The notes under the pieces were generated by a model, which had not been told where the DNA came from, ran no database searches, and worked only from the letters and a program-made list of their open reading frames with translations. This document shows, piece by piece, positions 9,654-18,945 of a stretch of 64,000 nt of DNA. The stretch spans positions 1 through 64,000 of the forward strand of contig CAKULG010000001.1 in the NCBI GenBank assembly GCA_934667105.1, written 5' to 3'. Each line of letters starts with the position of its first letter. Positions within the stretch are counted from its first letter, which is position 1. This DNA is from an uncultured Clostridia bacterium. GTDB lineage: Bacteria; Bacillota; Clostridia; Christensenellales; Aristaeellaceae. A program made the position numbers and the translations under genes.

Positions 9654-11483
9654 ATGCGAGAACAGCCCGATCAAAGAAGATCATTGCTGTATTATACGGG
9701 CATCGCTTTGATCGTCATTCTGCTGCTGAACATTTTCGTGTTCCCGTCCATGCTGCAGCAGCAGGTGAAGGAAGTATCCTACGATGAATTCATTTCCATG
9801 GTGAAGGCGGGCAAGGTGGCCGAGGTGGCCTACGAGGATAACCAGCTGGTATTTATCGCCTCGGGGGATAATTACCGCGCCTCCTACTACAAAACCGGCG
9901 TGTGGCCGGGGGATACAGAGCTGAAGGATCTGCTGCTGCAATACGGCGTGCGCTTCTCGGCGGAAATCCCCACCCAGGCCTCGCCCCTGCTTTCCTTCCT
10001 GATTTCCTTTGTGGCGCCGGTGGCCTTCTTCGCCATCGTGGGCCGATTGCTGATGCGCAGCATGCAAAAGCGCGTGGGCGGCGCAAACGCCCTGACGCTG
10101 GGCAAGGCCAACGCGAAGATTTATATCGAAGCCCAGACGGGCAAAACCTTTAAGGATGTGGCGGGCCAGGACGAAGCCAAGGAGGCCCTCACCGAAATCG
10201 TGGATTTCCTGCACGATCCGGAAAAATACGCCGCCATCGGCGCAAAGCTGCCCAAGGGCGCGCTGCTGGTGGGCCCTCCGGGCACGGGCAAAACGCTGCT
10301 GGCCAAGGCCGTGGCCGGGGAGGCGAAGGTTCCCTTCTTCTCCATCAGCGGCTCTGAATTTGTGGAAATGTTCGTGGGTATGGGCGCGGCTAAGGTGCGC
10401 GATCTGTTTAAGCAGGCCCAGGAGAAAGCCCCCTGCATCGTGTTTATCGATGAAATCGACACCATCGGCAAAAAGCGCGATAACGGCGGCATCGGCGGCG
10501 GTAACGACGAGCGCGAGCAGACGCTGAACCAGCTGCTGGCGGAAATGGACGGCTTTGACGGCCGCAAGGGCGTGGTGATTCTGGCGGCCACCAACCGGCC
10601 CGAAATTCTGGATCCCGCGCTGCTGCGTCCCGGCCGGTTCGACCGGCGCATCCCCGTGGAGCTGCCCGATTTGCAGGGCCGCCTGGCGATTCTGAAGGTG
10701 CATGCCCGGGATGTGAAAATGGATTCGCCCATTGATCTTTCCGCCGTGGCCAAGGCGACCTCCGGCGCTTCGGGCGCGGAGCTGGCCAATATCATCAACG
10801 AGGCCGCGCTGCGGGCCGTGCGCATGGGTCACCCTGCCGTCTCCCAGAGCGATCTGGAGGAAAGCGTGGAAACCGTCATCGCGGGCTATCAGCGCAAGGG
10901 CGCCGTGATTTCCGAAAAGGAAAAGCGCGTGATCGCCTATCACGAAATCGGCCACGCCCTGGTGGCGGCCAAGCAGAAGGGCTCCGCCCCCGTGACCAAG
11001 ATCACCATCATCCCCCGCACCTCCGGCGCGCTGGGCTATACCATGCAGGTGGAGGAAGATGAAAAGGTGCTGCTCACCCGCGAGGAGGCCATGAACCAGC
11101 TGGCCACCCTCACCGGCGGCCGCACCGCTGAGGAACTCATCTTCGGCACCGTTACCTCCGGCGCTTCCAACGATATTGAAAAGGCCACCCGCCTGGCCCG
11201 GGCCATGGTGACCCGCTACGGCATGAGCGAGCATTTCGATATGGTGGCCCTGGAAACCGTCAGCAATCAGTATCTGGGCGGCGACGCTTCCCTGGCCTGC
11301 TCCAATGAAACGGCCACTCGGATCGACGCCGAGGTGAACCAGATTATCAAAACCGCCCATGAAACCGCCCGCAGCATCCTTTCCGAAAACATGGATCAGC
11401 TGCACCGCCTGGCCGCTTTCCTGCTGGAAAAGGAAACCATCACCGGCGAGGAATTCATGAAGATTTTGAACGAAGAAAAATAA
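9654..11483 (+). CDS. ftsH: ATP-dependent zinc metalloprotease FtsH
   Basis: A 609-residue membrane AAA+ protease that degrades misfolded membrane proteins and regulators. Two transmembrane helices (about 11-32 and 107-128) flank an extracytoplasmic loop. Walker A GPPGTGKT is at 207-214, Walker B is IVFIDEID, and the second region of homology ends RPGRFDRR. The zinc site is H430-E-I-G-H434, where Ile replaces the usual Ala. Length is typical of Clostridia. A strong AAAAGGAGG ribosome site precedes the ATG. A palindromic terminator follows directly. Confidence 0.97.
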   Translation: MREQPDQRRSLLYYTGIALIVILLLNIFVFPSMLQQQVKEVSYDEFISMVKAGKVAEVAYEDNQLVFIASGDNYRASYYKTGVWPGDTELKDLLLQYGVRFSAEIPTQASPLLSFLISFVAPVAFFAIVGRLLMRSMQKRVGGANALTLGKANAKIYIEAQTGKTFKDVAGQDEAKEALTEIVDFLHDPEKYAAIGAKLPKGALLVGPPGTGKTLLAKAVAGEAKVPFFSISGSEFVEMFVGMGAAKVRDLFKQAQEKAPCIVFIDEIDTIGKKRDNGGIGGGNDEREQTLNQLLAEMDGFDGRKGVVILAATNRPEILDPALLRPGRFDRRIPVELPDLQGRLAILKVHARDVKMDSPIDLSAVAKATSGASGAELANIINEAALRAVRMGHPAVSQSDLEESVETVIAGYQRKGAVISEKEKRVIAYHEIGHALVAAKQKGSAPVTKITIIPRTSGALGYTMQVEEDEKVLLTREEAMNQLATLTGGRTAEELIFGTVTSGASNDIEKATRLARAMVTRYGMSEHFDMVALETVSNQYLGGDASLACSNETATRIDAEVNQIIKTAHETARSILSENMDQLHRLAAFLLEKETITGEEFMKILNEEK

Positions 11484-11492
11484 GGAAAATAT

Positions 11493-11533
11493 GCGGGAGG
11501 GCCTTCTTGAGAAACTAAAGAAGGCCCTCCTGC
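11493..11533 (+). terminator. Palindromic terminator after ftsH (dispersed family copy)
   Basis: Sixteen-base arms 11493-11508 and 11518-11533 with one G-U pair, opening with GCGGGAGGG and closing with CCCTCCTGC. It is related to the other GCGGGRGG palindromes of this window but lacks the exact TTTGG core. Confidence 0.7.
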
Positions 11534-11706
11534 ACGTTTCCGGGCAAACTGAATGGCTAAGGCATGGAAGCGTGGAAGCCGCGCCGCCCTCCGCTGGCAA
11601 AGGGGAAGGACGGCGCAAAAACGTTTCCCGCCCGCCGGCGCGGGGCGCGTTGCGGCGGGCGCAATTTGAATTGAAGAGGGAGCGCGGGAATTTGGATAAG
11701 GCTGAA

Positions 11707-12153
11707 ATGCAGGATATTTTTCATAAGTACTGCCGGAAATTACGAATCGTTCCGGCGTGGGATGTGAAGCTGGAATTTGTGGAGGATCCCGCCTGGCGCA
11801 AAACGGGCGATTTCAAAATTGACTGCGACGATAAAAAAGCCGTGCTTATGCTGAACGTAAGCAACCCCAAGCAGGAAAATATGGAAGAGGTCATTGTTCA
11901 CGAGCTTATGCATCTGAAAATGTATCCGCTGGATCAGGTGACGGAATCGCTCATAATCAATACGTTTGAAGAAGGCAGCGCCGCAAGCAATTTTGCTTAC
12001 CAGCAATTCTTTACCGCCCTGGAGCAAACCGTGGAGGAACTGACGAAATGCTTCCTGCTGGAATTCGGCGATGAGAAGGAGCTTTCCTTCGGCCGCTGCA
12101 AGGGGATGCGATCCTTCAACGATCTGTTCGACGGGCTGAAAAGCATAGACTGA
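11707..12153 (+). CDS. Small HExxH putative metalloprotein of unknown function
   Basis: A 148-residue soluble protein. The motif VIVHELMHLKM (residues 63-72) is a zinc-metallopeptidase HExxH signature, and Glu104 or Glu110 in the next helix could be a third ligand. Overall it looks like a minimal zincin of the SprT/ImmA type, but I cannot assign a family. The start is uncertain: ATG 11707 has only AAGG upstream, while an in-frame TTG at 11692 has GAGGG eleven bases before it. The frame is open back through the ftsH terminator, which argues against a longer form. It may be transcribed by read-through from ftsH. Confidence 0.65.
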   Translation: MQDIFHKYCRKLRIVPAWDVKLEFVEDPAWRKTGDFKIDCDDKKAVLMLNVSNPKQENMEEVIVHELMHLKMYPLDQVTESLIINTFEEGSAASNFAYQQFFTALEQTVEELTKCFLLEFGDEKELSFGRCKGMRSFNDLFDGLKSID

Positions 12154-12491
12154 CGCGCCCCCATTGGACGCGGAGGCCTTTACGCGAAGCGATGAAATCT
12201 ATCGGGCGGGGGGCGGACGGCTCGTCAAATTTTTGTTTGCCACGCTATCGCCCAATCGAAATACGCGAGGAAAAGAAGGAATTTATTCGCCGTAGCTCAT
12301 AAAATGCCAGGGGGACGCCGCGTCTGCGCGGCGTCCCCTTCAGAGTGTCGAAAAAGCCGCAAACAAATTTTCGGGATGTAGAGGCTGTGAAAAAAACACA
12401 TCACCAGAAGCGAGGAAGCGGGAAGCACGGCGAGAAATATGCTTCTCCTTGCTGGCGAAGATGCAAGCAGACCCCATGGTTTACCCTTCAT
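12154..12491. other. Convergent intergenic region
   Basis: This lies between the HExxH gene and the 3' end of recG. Apart from the terminator at 12314-12341 I see no gene, RNA or repeat here. Confidence 0.6.
12314..12341. terminator. GC-rich hairpin between convergent genes
   Basis: GGGGACGCCGCG pairs with CGCGGCGTCCCC across a four-base loop. It lies between the 3' ends of two convergent genes and can serve both, though neither side has a long T run. Confidence 0.6.
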
Positions 12492-14474
12492 TTAATTCAT
12501 CGCCACGTCGTCCAGGGCGCGGGCGAAGGCGGCGGCGCTTTGCTTCACCTGGGCCCATTCCGCCTCCTGGCCGGGGGCGCGAAGCCATTTCAGGCAGGCG
12601 GAGGCCTCCTCCAGGGTGCGCGCGTCCGCTCCGGGGGGCATGCCGTGCTGCCGCGTGCCCAGGAAATCGCCGGGGCCGCGCAGCTCCAGATCCTTCTGGG
12701 CGATGCGAAAGCCGTCGTTGGTTTCGCACAGGGCGCGCAGGCGCTCGTTGGGCGGGGCCATGAGAAAGCACCAGCTTTCCTGCGCCCCGCGGCCCACCCG
12801 GCCCCGCAGCTGATGCAGCTGGGACAGGCCGAAGCGATCGGCGTTTTCAATGACCATCACCGTGGCGTTGGGCACGTTCACCCCCACTTCGATCACCGTG
12901 GTGGCCACCAGCACCTGAATTTCCCCCTGGGCGAAGGCCTGGATCACGCTCTCCTTTTCGGCCGCGTCCTGTTCGCCGTAGGTCAGGCCCAGGCGCAGGG
13001 CCTTCAGCGGCCCGGTGCAAAGCTCGGCGTAGGTTTCCTGGGCGCTGCGCGCGTCGATCTCCTCGCTTTCCTCCACCAGGGGACAAACGATGTAGGCCTG
13101 CCGCCCCGCTTTGGCCTGGGCCAGAATGAAGGAATACAGCCCCTCGCGCTTTTCCTCGGGCACGATGCGGGTTTTCACCGGGGTGCGCCCGGGGGGCAAT
13201 TCGTCCACAATGGATAAATCCAGATCGCCGTAAAGCGCCAGGGCCAGGGTGCGGGGGATGGGCGTGGCGGAAAGCACCAGCTCGTTGGGCGTTTCCGCCG
13301 CCTTTTTTGCCAGCAGCCGCCGCTGGCGCACGCCAAAGCGGTGCTGCTCGTCGGTGACGGCCAGGCCCAGATTGTGATATTCCACGCCCTGGGAAATGAG
13401 GGCGTGGGTGCCGATGACGGCCTGCCACGCGCCCGAGCGAATGGCGGCCAGAGCCTCCCGACGCTCCACCGCCCGCATGCCCCCCAGCAGAAGCCCGCAG
13501 GCTACGCCCAGGGGCTCCAGCATTTTCCGCGCGCTTTCCAGATGCTGGCGCGCCAGAATTTCGGTGGGGGCCATGAGCACGCTCTGAAAGCCCGCCCCCG
13601 CCGCCAGCGCCATGGCCCCGAAGGCCAGGGCGGTTTTGCCGCAGCCCACGTCCCCCTGCACCATGCGCCCCATGGCCTGGGGCCCGCGCAGATCCTGGGC
13701 GATTTCCGAAAGCACCCGTCGCTGGGCCCCCGTGGGCGGGAAGGGCAGGGCGGCCCAATACCGGGCGCAGTCCGCCTCCTCTGCGGGAATGCGCACCCCT
13801 TGCGTTCGCTCCCCCCGCAGCTGGGCCGCCGCGGCCTGATACAGCAGGCAATCCTCAAAGGCGATGCGCCGCAGGGCGATTTCTAAATTCTCCCGGGAAT
13901 CGGGAAAATGCGCCTGGCGCAGGGCGAAATTCCGCTCGCACAGGCTGTAGCGGGCGCGCAGAGCGGGGGGCAGCGTTTCGGGGCAGCAATCCTCCAATTG
14001 CAGCAGCGCCTGGCGGATGAGCCCCTGCATGGTTCGGGGCGGGATGGCGCCCAGGCGGCGATAGACGGGCAGAATGCCCCGCTCCTGCACCCGGCGGGGG
14101 GAAACCATGCGCAGCCGCCCCTGCTTGTCCCGGTCCACCCGGCCATAGAGGGTGAGGGGCGCGTCGGGGGCGATCTGCTCCTTCAGCCAGGGCTGATTAT
14201 ACCAGACAATCGAAAGCCCGCCCGTTTCATCGCACAGGCGCAGGGTCACGCTGGTGCGCCCGTGAAAGCGGGAAAGCCGGGGCGCGGCCTTGGGATAGCC
14301 GCTGACGCAGATTTCTCCCCCCGGCACGGCCTGGGCAAGGGGGGTGATCGTGGTGGTATCCTGATAACGGAGGGGCAGGGTGAGCAGCAGATCGGAAAGG
14401 GAAAAAATTCCCGCCTGCTCCAGGGCGGCCAGCCGGGCCGCGCCCAGGCCCTTTAATTCCCGCAGCTGCTGCAT
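12492..14474 (-). CDS. recG: ATP-dependent DNA helicase RecG
   Basis: A 660-residue branch-migration helicase acting on stalled forks and Holliday junctions. The N-terminal wedge/OB-fold region carries SGYPKAAPRLSRFHGRTSVTLRL, followed by Walker A GDVGCGKTALA, the DEQHRFG box (DExH type), SATPIPRTLAL and the C-terminal LHQLRGRVGRG motif. It is slightly shorter than the usual 680 residues. The ATG at 14474 sits four bases after the stop of the amylase gene, with GGGAGTGA as ribosome site inside that gene's end, so the two are translationally linked. Confidence 0.95.
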   Translation of the reverse strand: MQQLRELKGLGAARLAALEQAGIFSLSDLLLTLPLRYQDTTTITPLAQAVPGGEICVSGYPKAAPRLSRFHGRTSVTLRLCDETGGLSIVWYNQPWLKEQIAPDAPLTLYGRVDRDKQGRLRMVSPRRVQERGILPVYRRLGAIPPRTMQGLIRQALLQLEDCCPETLPPALRARYSLCERNFALRQAHFPDSRENLEIALRRIAFEDCLLYQAAAAQLRGERTQGVRIPAEEADCARYWAALPFPPTGAQRRVLSEIAQDLRGPQAMGRMVQGDVGCGKTALAFGAMALAAGAGFQSVLMAPTEILARQHLESARKMLEPLGVACGLLLGGMRAVERREALAAIRSGAWQAVIGTHALISQGVEYHNLGLAVTDEQHRFGVRQRRLLAKKAAETPNELVLSATPIPRTLALALYGDLDLSIVDELPPGRTPVKTRIVPEEKREGLYSFILAQAKAGRQAYIVCPLVEESEEIDARSAQETYAELCTGPLKALRLGLTYGEQDAAEKESVIQAFAQGEIQVLVATTVIEVGVNVPNATVMVIENADRFGLSQLHQLRGRVGRGAQESWCFLMAPPNERLRALCETNDGFRIAQKDLELRGPGDFLGTRQHGMPPGADARTLEEASACLKWLRAPGQEAEWAQVKQSAAAFARALDDVAMN

Positions 14475-14478
14475 ACGC

Positions 14479-16233
14479 TCACTCCCGTTGAATTTCGATT
14501 TCCTGGCGCTCGTCCGCCGCCGGGCGGCCGAATACGTCCCGTCCGCCCACGATTTCCCGGATGATGCGGATGGTATCGGGGGCGGGGGCCTCCGCCCGCA
14601 GCGTTCCCGTTTGCAGGGCGCGGCTTTGCCGCCGCCGCCACAGCAGGGCGCGAATTTCCGCCTCCAGGGCTTCGTCGCCGCCCGTCCAGGGGAAGGTTCC
14701 CCGGCAGAAGGGATCGGGGCCTCCCTGCATGCCCCGCTCATCCCCGTAATACACGCAGGGAATGCCGGGCAGGGCGCACAGCAGCCGCATCATCAGCGCG
14801 TAGCGCCGCGTGCCCAGGCGGTATTCTTCCGCTGTCAGCCGCATGTCCCGCCGCTTTTCGGGGGGCAGCTCCTCAAAGGTGCGGCCGCACAGGGCGTTGA
14901 CGGCCCGGGGGCGGTCATGGCTGCCCGCCAGATTCATCAGCGAATAATAGAAGGGCGCGGGGTAATTTTCCTGCTGGCTGCGAATCAGGCGGCACAGGGC
15001 GGCGGAATCAATTTTCCCGGTGAAAAAATCCAGCGCGGCGGCCCGGAGGGGGTAATTCATCACGCTATCCAGCGTATCCCCCTGGCAATAGCAGCGCATT
15101 TCACCGTAGGCCACCTTGTGGCTAGCGTCCTCCCACACCTCGCCCAGCAGCGCGGCCTGGGGGCTTTCCGCCTTTACGGCCCGGCGCAGATCACGCAGAA
15201 AATTCATGGGCAGTTCGTCCGCCACATCCAACCGCCAGCCCGACGCGCCCTTGCCCACCCAATCTCGGGCCACGCCCTCGGGCCCCAGCACAAAGGCGCG
15301 GTAGCTTTCCGCGTTCTTGTTCACCTCCGGCAGGGTGTGGAACCCCCACCAGCAGGCGTATTTGTCGGGATAGTGGGTGAAGGTGTACCAGGGATAATAA
15401 GGGGAAGCGGGCGATTGGCACGCGCCCACCGAATCAAACCGGCCCAGGCGGTTGAAATACACGCTGTCCTCGCCGGTGTGGCTGAACACGCCGTCCAGCA
15501 GGATGCGAATGCCCTGCGCCTGGGCCGCCTGGCAGAGGGCGGCGAAATCCGCGTTATCCCCCAGCAGGGGGTCGATCCGGCGGTAATCCGCCGTGTCGTA
15601 GCGATGATTGGAGCGGGCCATGAAGACGGGGTTCAGATACAGCACCGTCACCCCCAGCCCCGCCAGATAGGGCAGCTTTTGCTGAATGCCCTTCAAATCG
15701 CCGCCGAAAAAATCCCGGGCGCAGTTATCGTCCTCGCCCTCGGGCATCAGGAGGGGCTCTTCGTTCCAATCTGTATGGAAATAGATTTCCGCCCGGCGGG
15801 GGCGCTCCGTCCCGCTGCGGGCGAAGCGATCGGGGAAGATTTGATACATCACGCCCTCCCGCAGGAAGGCGGGGGTGTCGTATGCGCCGTCGTACACCGT
15901 GATTTGCCAGGCCCGGGGGCGGTCGGTCAGCTGGCCCGGGCCGCCCATGCCGTCCTCCGGCCCGCCGTAGGCGAACAGGCTGCCGTCCTCGTCCTCCACC
16001 CGGAAATCATACCAGCACAGGATGGGAATGGGAGGCATTTCGATCTCCGCGGCGAACAGGCCCCCTGCCTCCCGGGCCATGGGGAACCATTTTTCGCTGC
16101 CATCATAAAAGCGCACAAAGGCGCTGCGCACCCCCGCTCCCGCCCGCAGGCGCAGCGTGATTCGCGCCCCGCACGGGGCCGCCCCCTGGGGCTGCCGGTA
16201 TTCCAGGCTTTGCGAATCGTGCTCGATCTCCAT
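14479..16233 (-). CDS. GH13 alpha-glucan hydrolase, neopullulanase/cyclomaltodextrinase-like
   Basis: A 584-residue glycoside hydrolase without a signal peptide, so it likely acts on imported malto-oligosaccharides in the cytoplasm. An N-terminal beta-sandwich domain (about 1-115) precedes the (beta/alpha)8 barrel. Catalytic residues are Asp336 (GWRLDVADE), Glu365 (LLGEVWED) and Asp440 (NLAGSHDRPR). YQIFPDRF and the GGDLKGI motif are typical of the GH13_20 group. It is first in a two-gene unit with recG, an odd pairing with no evident functional link. ATG at 16233 with GAGGAAGGAT upstream. Confidence 0.88.
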   Translation of the reverse strand: MEIEHDSQSLEYRQPQGAAPCGARITLRLRAGAGVRSAFVRFYDGSEKWFPMAREAGGLFAAEIEMPPIPILCWYDFRVEDEDGSLFAYGGPEDGMGGPGQLTDRPRAWQITVYDGAYDTPAFLREGVMYQIFPDRFARSGTERPRRAEIYFHTDWNEEPLLMPEGEDDNCARDFFGGDLKGIQQKLPYLAGLGVTVLYLNPVFMARSNHRYDTADYRRIDPLLGDNADFAALCQAAQAQGIRILLDGVFSHTGEDSVYFNRLGRFDSVGACQSPASPYYPWYTFTHYPDKYACWWGFHTLPEVNKNAESYRAFVLGPEGVARDWVGKGASGWRLDVADELPMNFLRDLRRAVKAESPQAALLGEVWEDASHKVAYGEMRCYCQGDTLDSVMNYPLRAAALDFFTGKIDSAALCRLIRSQQENYPAPFYYSLMNLAGSHDRPRAVNALCGRTFEELPPEKRRDMRLTAEEYRLGTRRYALMMRLLCALPGIPCVYYGDERGMQGGPDPFCRGTFPWTGGDEALEAEIRALLWRRRQSRALQTGTLRAEAPAPDTIRIIREIVGGRDVFGRPAADERQEIEIQRE

Positions 16234-16417
16234 GCCGCATCCTTCCTCGCCGCGTAATTTTTTTTATGATAGCACAAATTCGCCCCGTAGGGAAGGGGAA
16301 AATAGCGGGCGGCAGGGGTTGCGGGGCACCGCGTCTTCGGCCCGCCAAGAATGTCCTCCGCATAATTTCCACCGTCTTTATCATATATATGAAAAAAACG
16401 GGAGGGGTGGAGCAGAT

Positions 16418-16816
16418 ATGGCACAACAAGCGGTTCGGCGAATTCGGCGCGGCACGGGGAAGGAAGGGGCGCTATGGCGCGGGGTGTTGATTTCAGTGGC
16501 GGCAACGGTGGCAGCGGTGATCGTGTTCGCGCTGATTATTGGGCTGCTGGACGTAAGCGACGGCGTGATTCGGATTGTGAACCAATGTATTAAGCTGGGG
16601 GCGATTTTTCTGGGCGTGCGCGCCGTTGTGCCCCGGGGGGCGGAAAACGGCATTCGCCGGGGCGCGCTGCTGGGGCTGATTTACATGGGCGTGGGCGTGC
16701 TGCTTTACGCCCTGCTTTCGGGCCAGAAGCTCACGCTGCTGGGCTATCTTATCGACGTGCTGATGGGCGTGGCTGCGGGCGGCCTTTCCGGCATGCTGAT
16801 GGGCAGCCTGAAATAG
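16418..16816 (+). CDS. TIGR04086-family membrane protein
   Basis: A 132-residue protein with four predicted membrane helices after a short basic N-terminus (RRIRRGTGKEGALWRG). Features such as RIVNQCIKLGAIFLGVRAVV and GALLGLIYMGVGVLLYALLS match the TIGR04086 (YrzE-like) family found in spore-forming Firmicutes; its function is not established. The ATG at 16418 follows GGGAGGGG. It is divergent from the GH13 gene and ends at a palindromic terminator. Confidence 0.75.
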   Translation: MAQQAVRRIRRGTGKEGALWRGVLISVAATVAAVIVFALIIGLLDVSDGVIRIVNQCIKLGAIFLGVRAVVPRGAENGIRRGALLGLIYMGVGVLLYALLSGQKLTLLGYLIDVLMGVAAGGLSGMLMGSLK

Positions 16817-16823
16817 GGAACTT

Positions 16824-16873
16824 TGCGGGGGAGGCATTTCCGGGCGGCGCTTACCAGAATGCTTCTCCCCGCA
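16824..16873 (+). terminator. Palindromic terminator (diverged family copy)
   Basis: Arms 16824-16840 and 16857-16873 pair TGCGGGGGAGGCATT with AATGCTTCTCCCCGCA with one bulge. It is a diverged member of the dispersed palindrome family and follows the TIGR04086 gene. Confidence 0.6.
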
Positions 16874-16988
16874 CCTCTTCGCGGAAGGGTGTAGGGGGTG
16901 AAAACGGCCGGATTGCTTTCCCGATAACAAAAGGGAAGAGCAGGCCTATTGCCGGGAGGACGCTGTCGCAGCCCCGGGAAAGCGCTCT

Positions 16989-17027
16989 TGCGCCGTAATT
17001 GCGCAAAGCGGCGAAGTATGATACAAT
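16989..17027 (+). promoter_or_regulatory. Promoter of the CDF transporter with overlapping inverted repeat
   Basis: TTGCGC (16999-17004), a 17-base spacer and TACAAT (17022-17027) form a good sigma-A promoter. The -35 lies within the inverted repeat TTGCGC (16989-16994) / GCGCAA (17001-17006), a plausible operator for a metal-responsive repressor; that role is inference. Confidence 0.55.
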
Positions 17028-17133
17028 AAGGATTAGGAAAATGCCCTGGCATTTACGGGCCGGCGGGACGCTGCCAGCGTTACGCCGACAAGCAAAAGCG
17101 AGACGGCGAGTAATGGCAAATGGAGGAATGCCC

Positions 17134-18330
17134 ATGACGCAATGGCTGATCCGGCGCTTTATCAAGAACCCGGACGCAACGGAAAATCAGCAGGTTCGAG
17201 AGGCCTACGGCACGCTGGGCTCGGTGACGGGCATGGCGCTGAACCTGGCGCTTTCCATCATGAAAATGCTGCTGGGCCTGCTGACGGGCTCGGTGGCTGT
17301 GACGGCGGACGGCGTGAACAATCTTTCCGACGCGGGGGGCGGCCTGATTGCGCTGATCGCCGTGCGCATGGCGCAAAAGCCCCGGGATGCGGGCCATCCC
17401 TTCGGCCATGGGCGCATTGAATATTTAGGCGCGCTGGGCGTGGGCGTGCTGATTGCGGTGTTCGGGCTGGAGCTGCTCAAATCGGGGGTGGAGGGCATTA
17501 TTTCCCCCGCGCCCGCGGCCTTTTCCGCCCTGACGGTGGGGCTGCTGGCGGCAGGCATTCTGGTGAAGCTGTGGATGTGGCGCTTCTACCGCACCCTGGG
17601 AACCCGCACGGATAATCCCACCCTGCTGGCCGCAGCCCAGGACAGCCTGAGCGATGTGCTGGCCAGCAGCGCGGTGGCGCTTTCCGCCCTGGCGGGGCTG
17701 ATTTTCGGCTGGCCGGTGGACGGTTATGTGGGCGCGCTGGTGGCATTCCTGGTGCTGCGGGCGGCCTGGGGCGTGCTGCGGGATACGGTGTCCCGCCTGC
17801 TGGGCGGCCCGCCCAACCGGGAACTGGGGCACAGGATTGTGGAAATGCTGCTGGAAAAGCCGGGCATTCTGGGGGTGCACGATCTGGTGCTGCATGATTA
17901 CGGGCCGGGACGCTCCATGGCCTCGGTGCATGCGGAGGTGGCCGCCGACAGCGATCTGGTGGCCATTCACGAGGTGATTGACGCCGCCGAGCGGGAGATC
18001 ACCGATACGCTGGGCATTCCCATCTGTATCCATATGGACCCCATCCTTACCCACGATGAAAAAACCGAGCAGGCCCGGGCGCAGATGGCGGATTACCTCT
18101 CTTCCCTCACCCCGCCGCTGCAATTGCACGATTTCAGACGCGTGCCCGGGGATAAGAACATCAATCTGATTTTCGACGTGCTGCTGCCCCCGGAGGAACG
18201 GGAACTGGAAGCGCTGCGGGACGGCATCTGCGCCCACGCCCGCACGCTGGATCCCCGCTATCGCTGCGTGATTCATTTCGACCGGGATTATTTCTGCCAG
18301 GAGCAGCCCGCCCCGGCGCAAAAAGATTGA
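17134..18330 (+). CDS. Cation diffusion facilitator (CDF) family transporter
   Basis: A 398-residue divalent metal/proton antiporter. It has about six membrane helices, with metal-site motifs ADGVNNLSDAGG in helix 2 and QDSLSDVLASS in helix 5, and the HPFGHGRIEY cytoplasmic loop. The cytoplasmic C-terminal domain (about 215-390) is longer than in simple CDF proteins and includes the IHEVIDAAEREI and ICIHMDP motifs. Which metal is moved (Zn, Mn or Fe) cannot be read from sequence. The ATG at 17134 was chosen because TGGAGG lies seven bases upstream; ATG 17128 is in frame but overlaps that site. Confidence 0.9.
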   Translation: MTQWLIRRFIKNPDATENQQVREAYGTLGSVTGMALNLALSIMKMLLGLLTGSVAVTADGVNNLSDAGGGLIALIAVRMAQKPRDAGHPFGHGRIEYLGALGVGVLIAVFGLELLKSGVEGIISPAPAAFSALTVGLLAAGILVKLWMWRFYRTLGTRTDNPTLLAAAQDSLSDVLASSAVALSALAGLIFGWPVDGYVGALVAFLVLRAAWGVLRDTVSRLLGGPPNRELGHRIVEMLLEKPGILGVHDLVLHDYGPGRSMASVHAEVAADSDLVAIHEVIDAAEREITDTLGIPICIHMDPILTHDEKTEQARAQMADYLSSLTPPLQLHDFRRVPGDKNINLIFDVLLPPEERELEALRDGICAHARTLDPRYRCVIHFDRDYFCQEQPAPAQKD

Positions 18331-18356
18331 CAGAACGCCCCTGGACGGGGTAAAAT
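18327..18356 (+). promoter_or_regulatory. Sigma-A promoter of the frr operon
   Basis: Consensus TTGACA (18327-18332) overlaps the stop codon of the CDF gene; an 18-base spacer leads to TAAAAT (18351-18356), 32 bases before frr. Confidence 0.75.
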
Positions 18357-18387
18357 ATAAGCAAACTGAATGAACGGAGGAAAAAAC

Positions 18388-18945
18388 ATGTATCGTGCTG
18401 TGAATGCTGAAGCCAAGGATAAAATGCAAAAAACCAAGGAATTCTATCAGCGGGATATGCTGGCCCTGCGCGCCGGCCGGGCCAACCCGCAGATTCTGGA
18501 TCGGATCACTGTGGATTATTACGGCACCCCCACCCCCCTGAAGCAGATGGGCAATATCAACAGCCCCGAGCCCCGGCTGCTCACCATTGCGCTGTGGGAT
18601 GTTAAGGCCATTCCCCTGGTGGAAAAGGCCATTCAGAAAAGCGACCTGGGCATGAATCCCTCCAACGACGGCAAGCTGATCCGCCTGGTGGTGCCCGAGC
18701 TGAACGAGGAGCGCCGCAAGGAGCTGACCAAGGTGGTGCGCAAGGGCGCGGAGGAGGCCAAGGTGGCCATTCGCGGCGCGCGGCGGGACGCTATGGAGCA
18801 GGTGAAAAAACTGAAGAAGGATAGCAAGATCACCGAGGACGATCAGCGCAAGGCGGAGGACGAGCTGCAAAAGATCACCGACGCGCAGATCAAGGAAATT
18901 GATAAAATCGCTGCGGAAAAGGAAAAGGAAATCATGGAGGTCTGA
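18388..18945 (+). CDS. frr: Ribosome recycling factor
   Basis: A 185-residue protein, exactly the usual RRF length, that splits post-termination ribosomes together with EF-G. Signature parts are LRAGRANPQILDRITVDYYG, PLKQMGNI and RRDAMEQVKKLKKD. The ATG at 18388 has ACGGAGG eight bases upstream. It opens a long plus-strand block for envelope synthesis and replication. Its TGA overlaps the next start as TGATG. Confidence 0.97.
   Translation: MYRAVNAEAKDKMQKTKEFYQRDMLALRAGRANPQILDRITVDYYGTPTPLKQMGNINSPEPRLLTIALWDVKAIPLVEKAIQKSDLGMNPSNDGKLIRLVVPELNEERRKELTKVVRKGAEEAKVAIRGARRDAMEQVKKLKKDSKITEDDQRKAEDELQKITDAQIKEIDKIAAEKEKEIMEV

Larger units (their letters stand above)
16817..17133. other. Intergenic region with terminator, promoter and inverted repeat
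   Basis: It holds the terminator at 16824-16873 and the CDF promoter with overlapping inverted repeat at 16989-17027. The stretch between them (about 16880-16985) shows nothing recognisable. Confidence 0.6.

Noticed and set aside
9681..11618. Long open frame antisense to ftsH, about 645 codons
   Set aside because: High-GC codon bias leaves the opposite strand free of stops. The translation is His/Gly/Gln-rich without a known fold, while ftsH on plus is complete.
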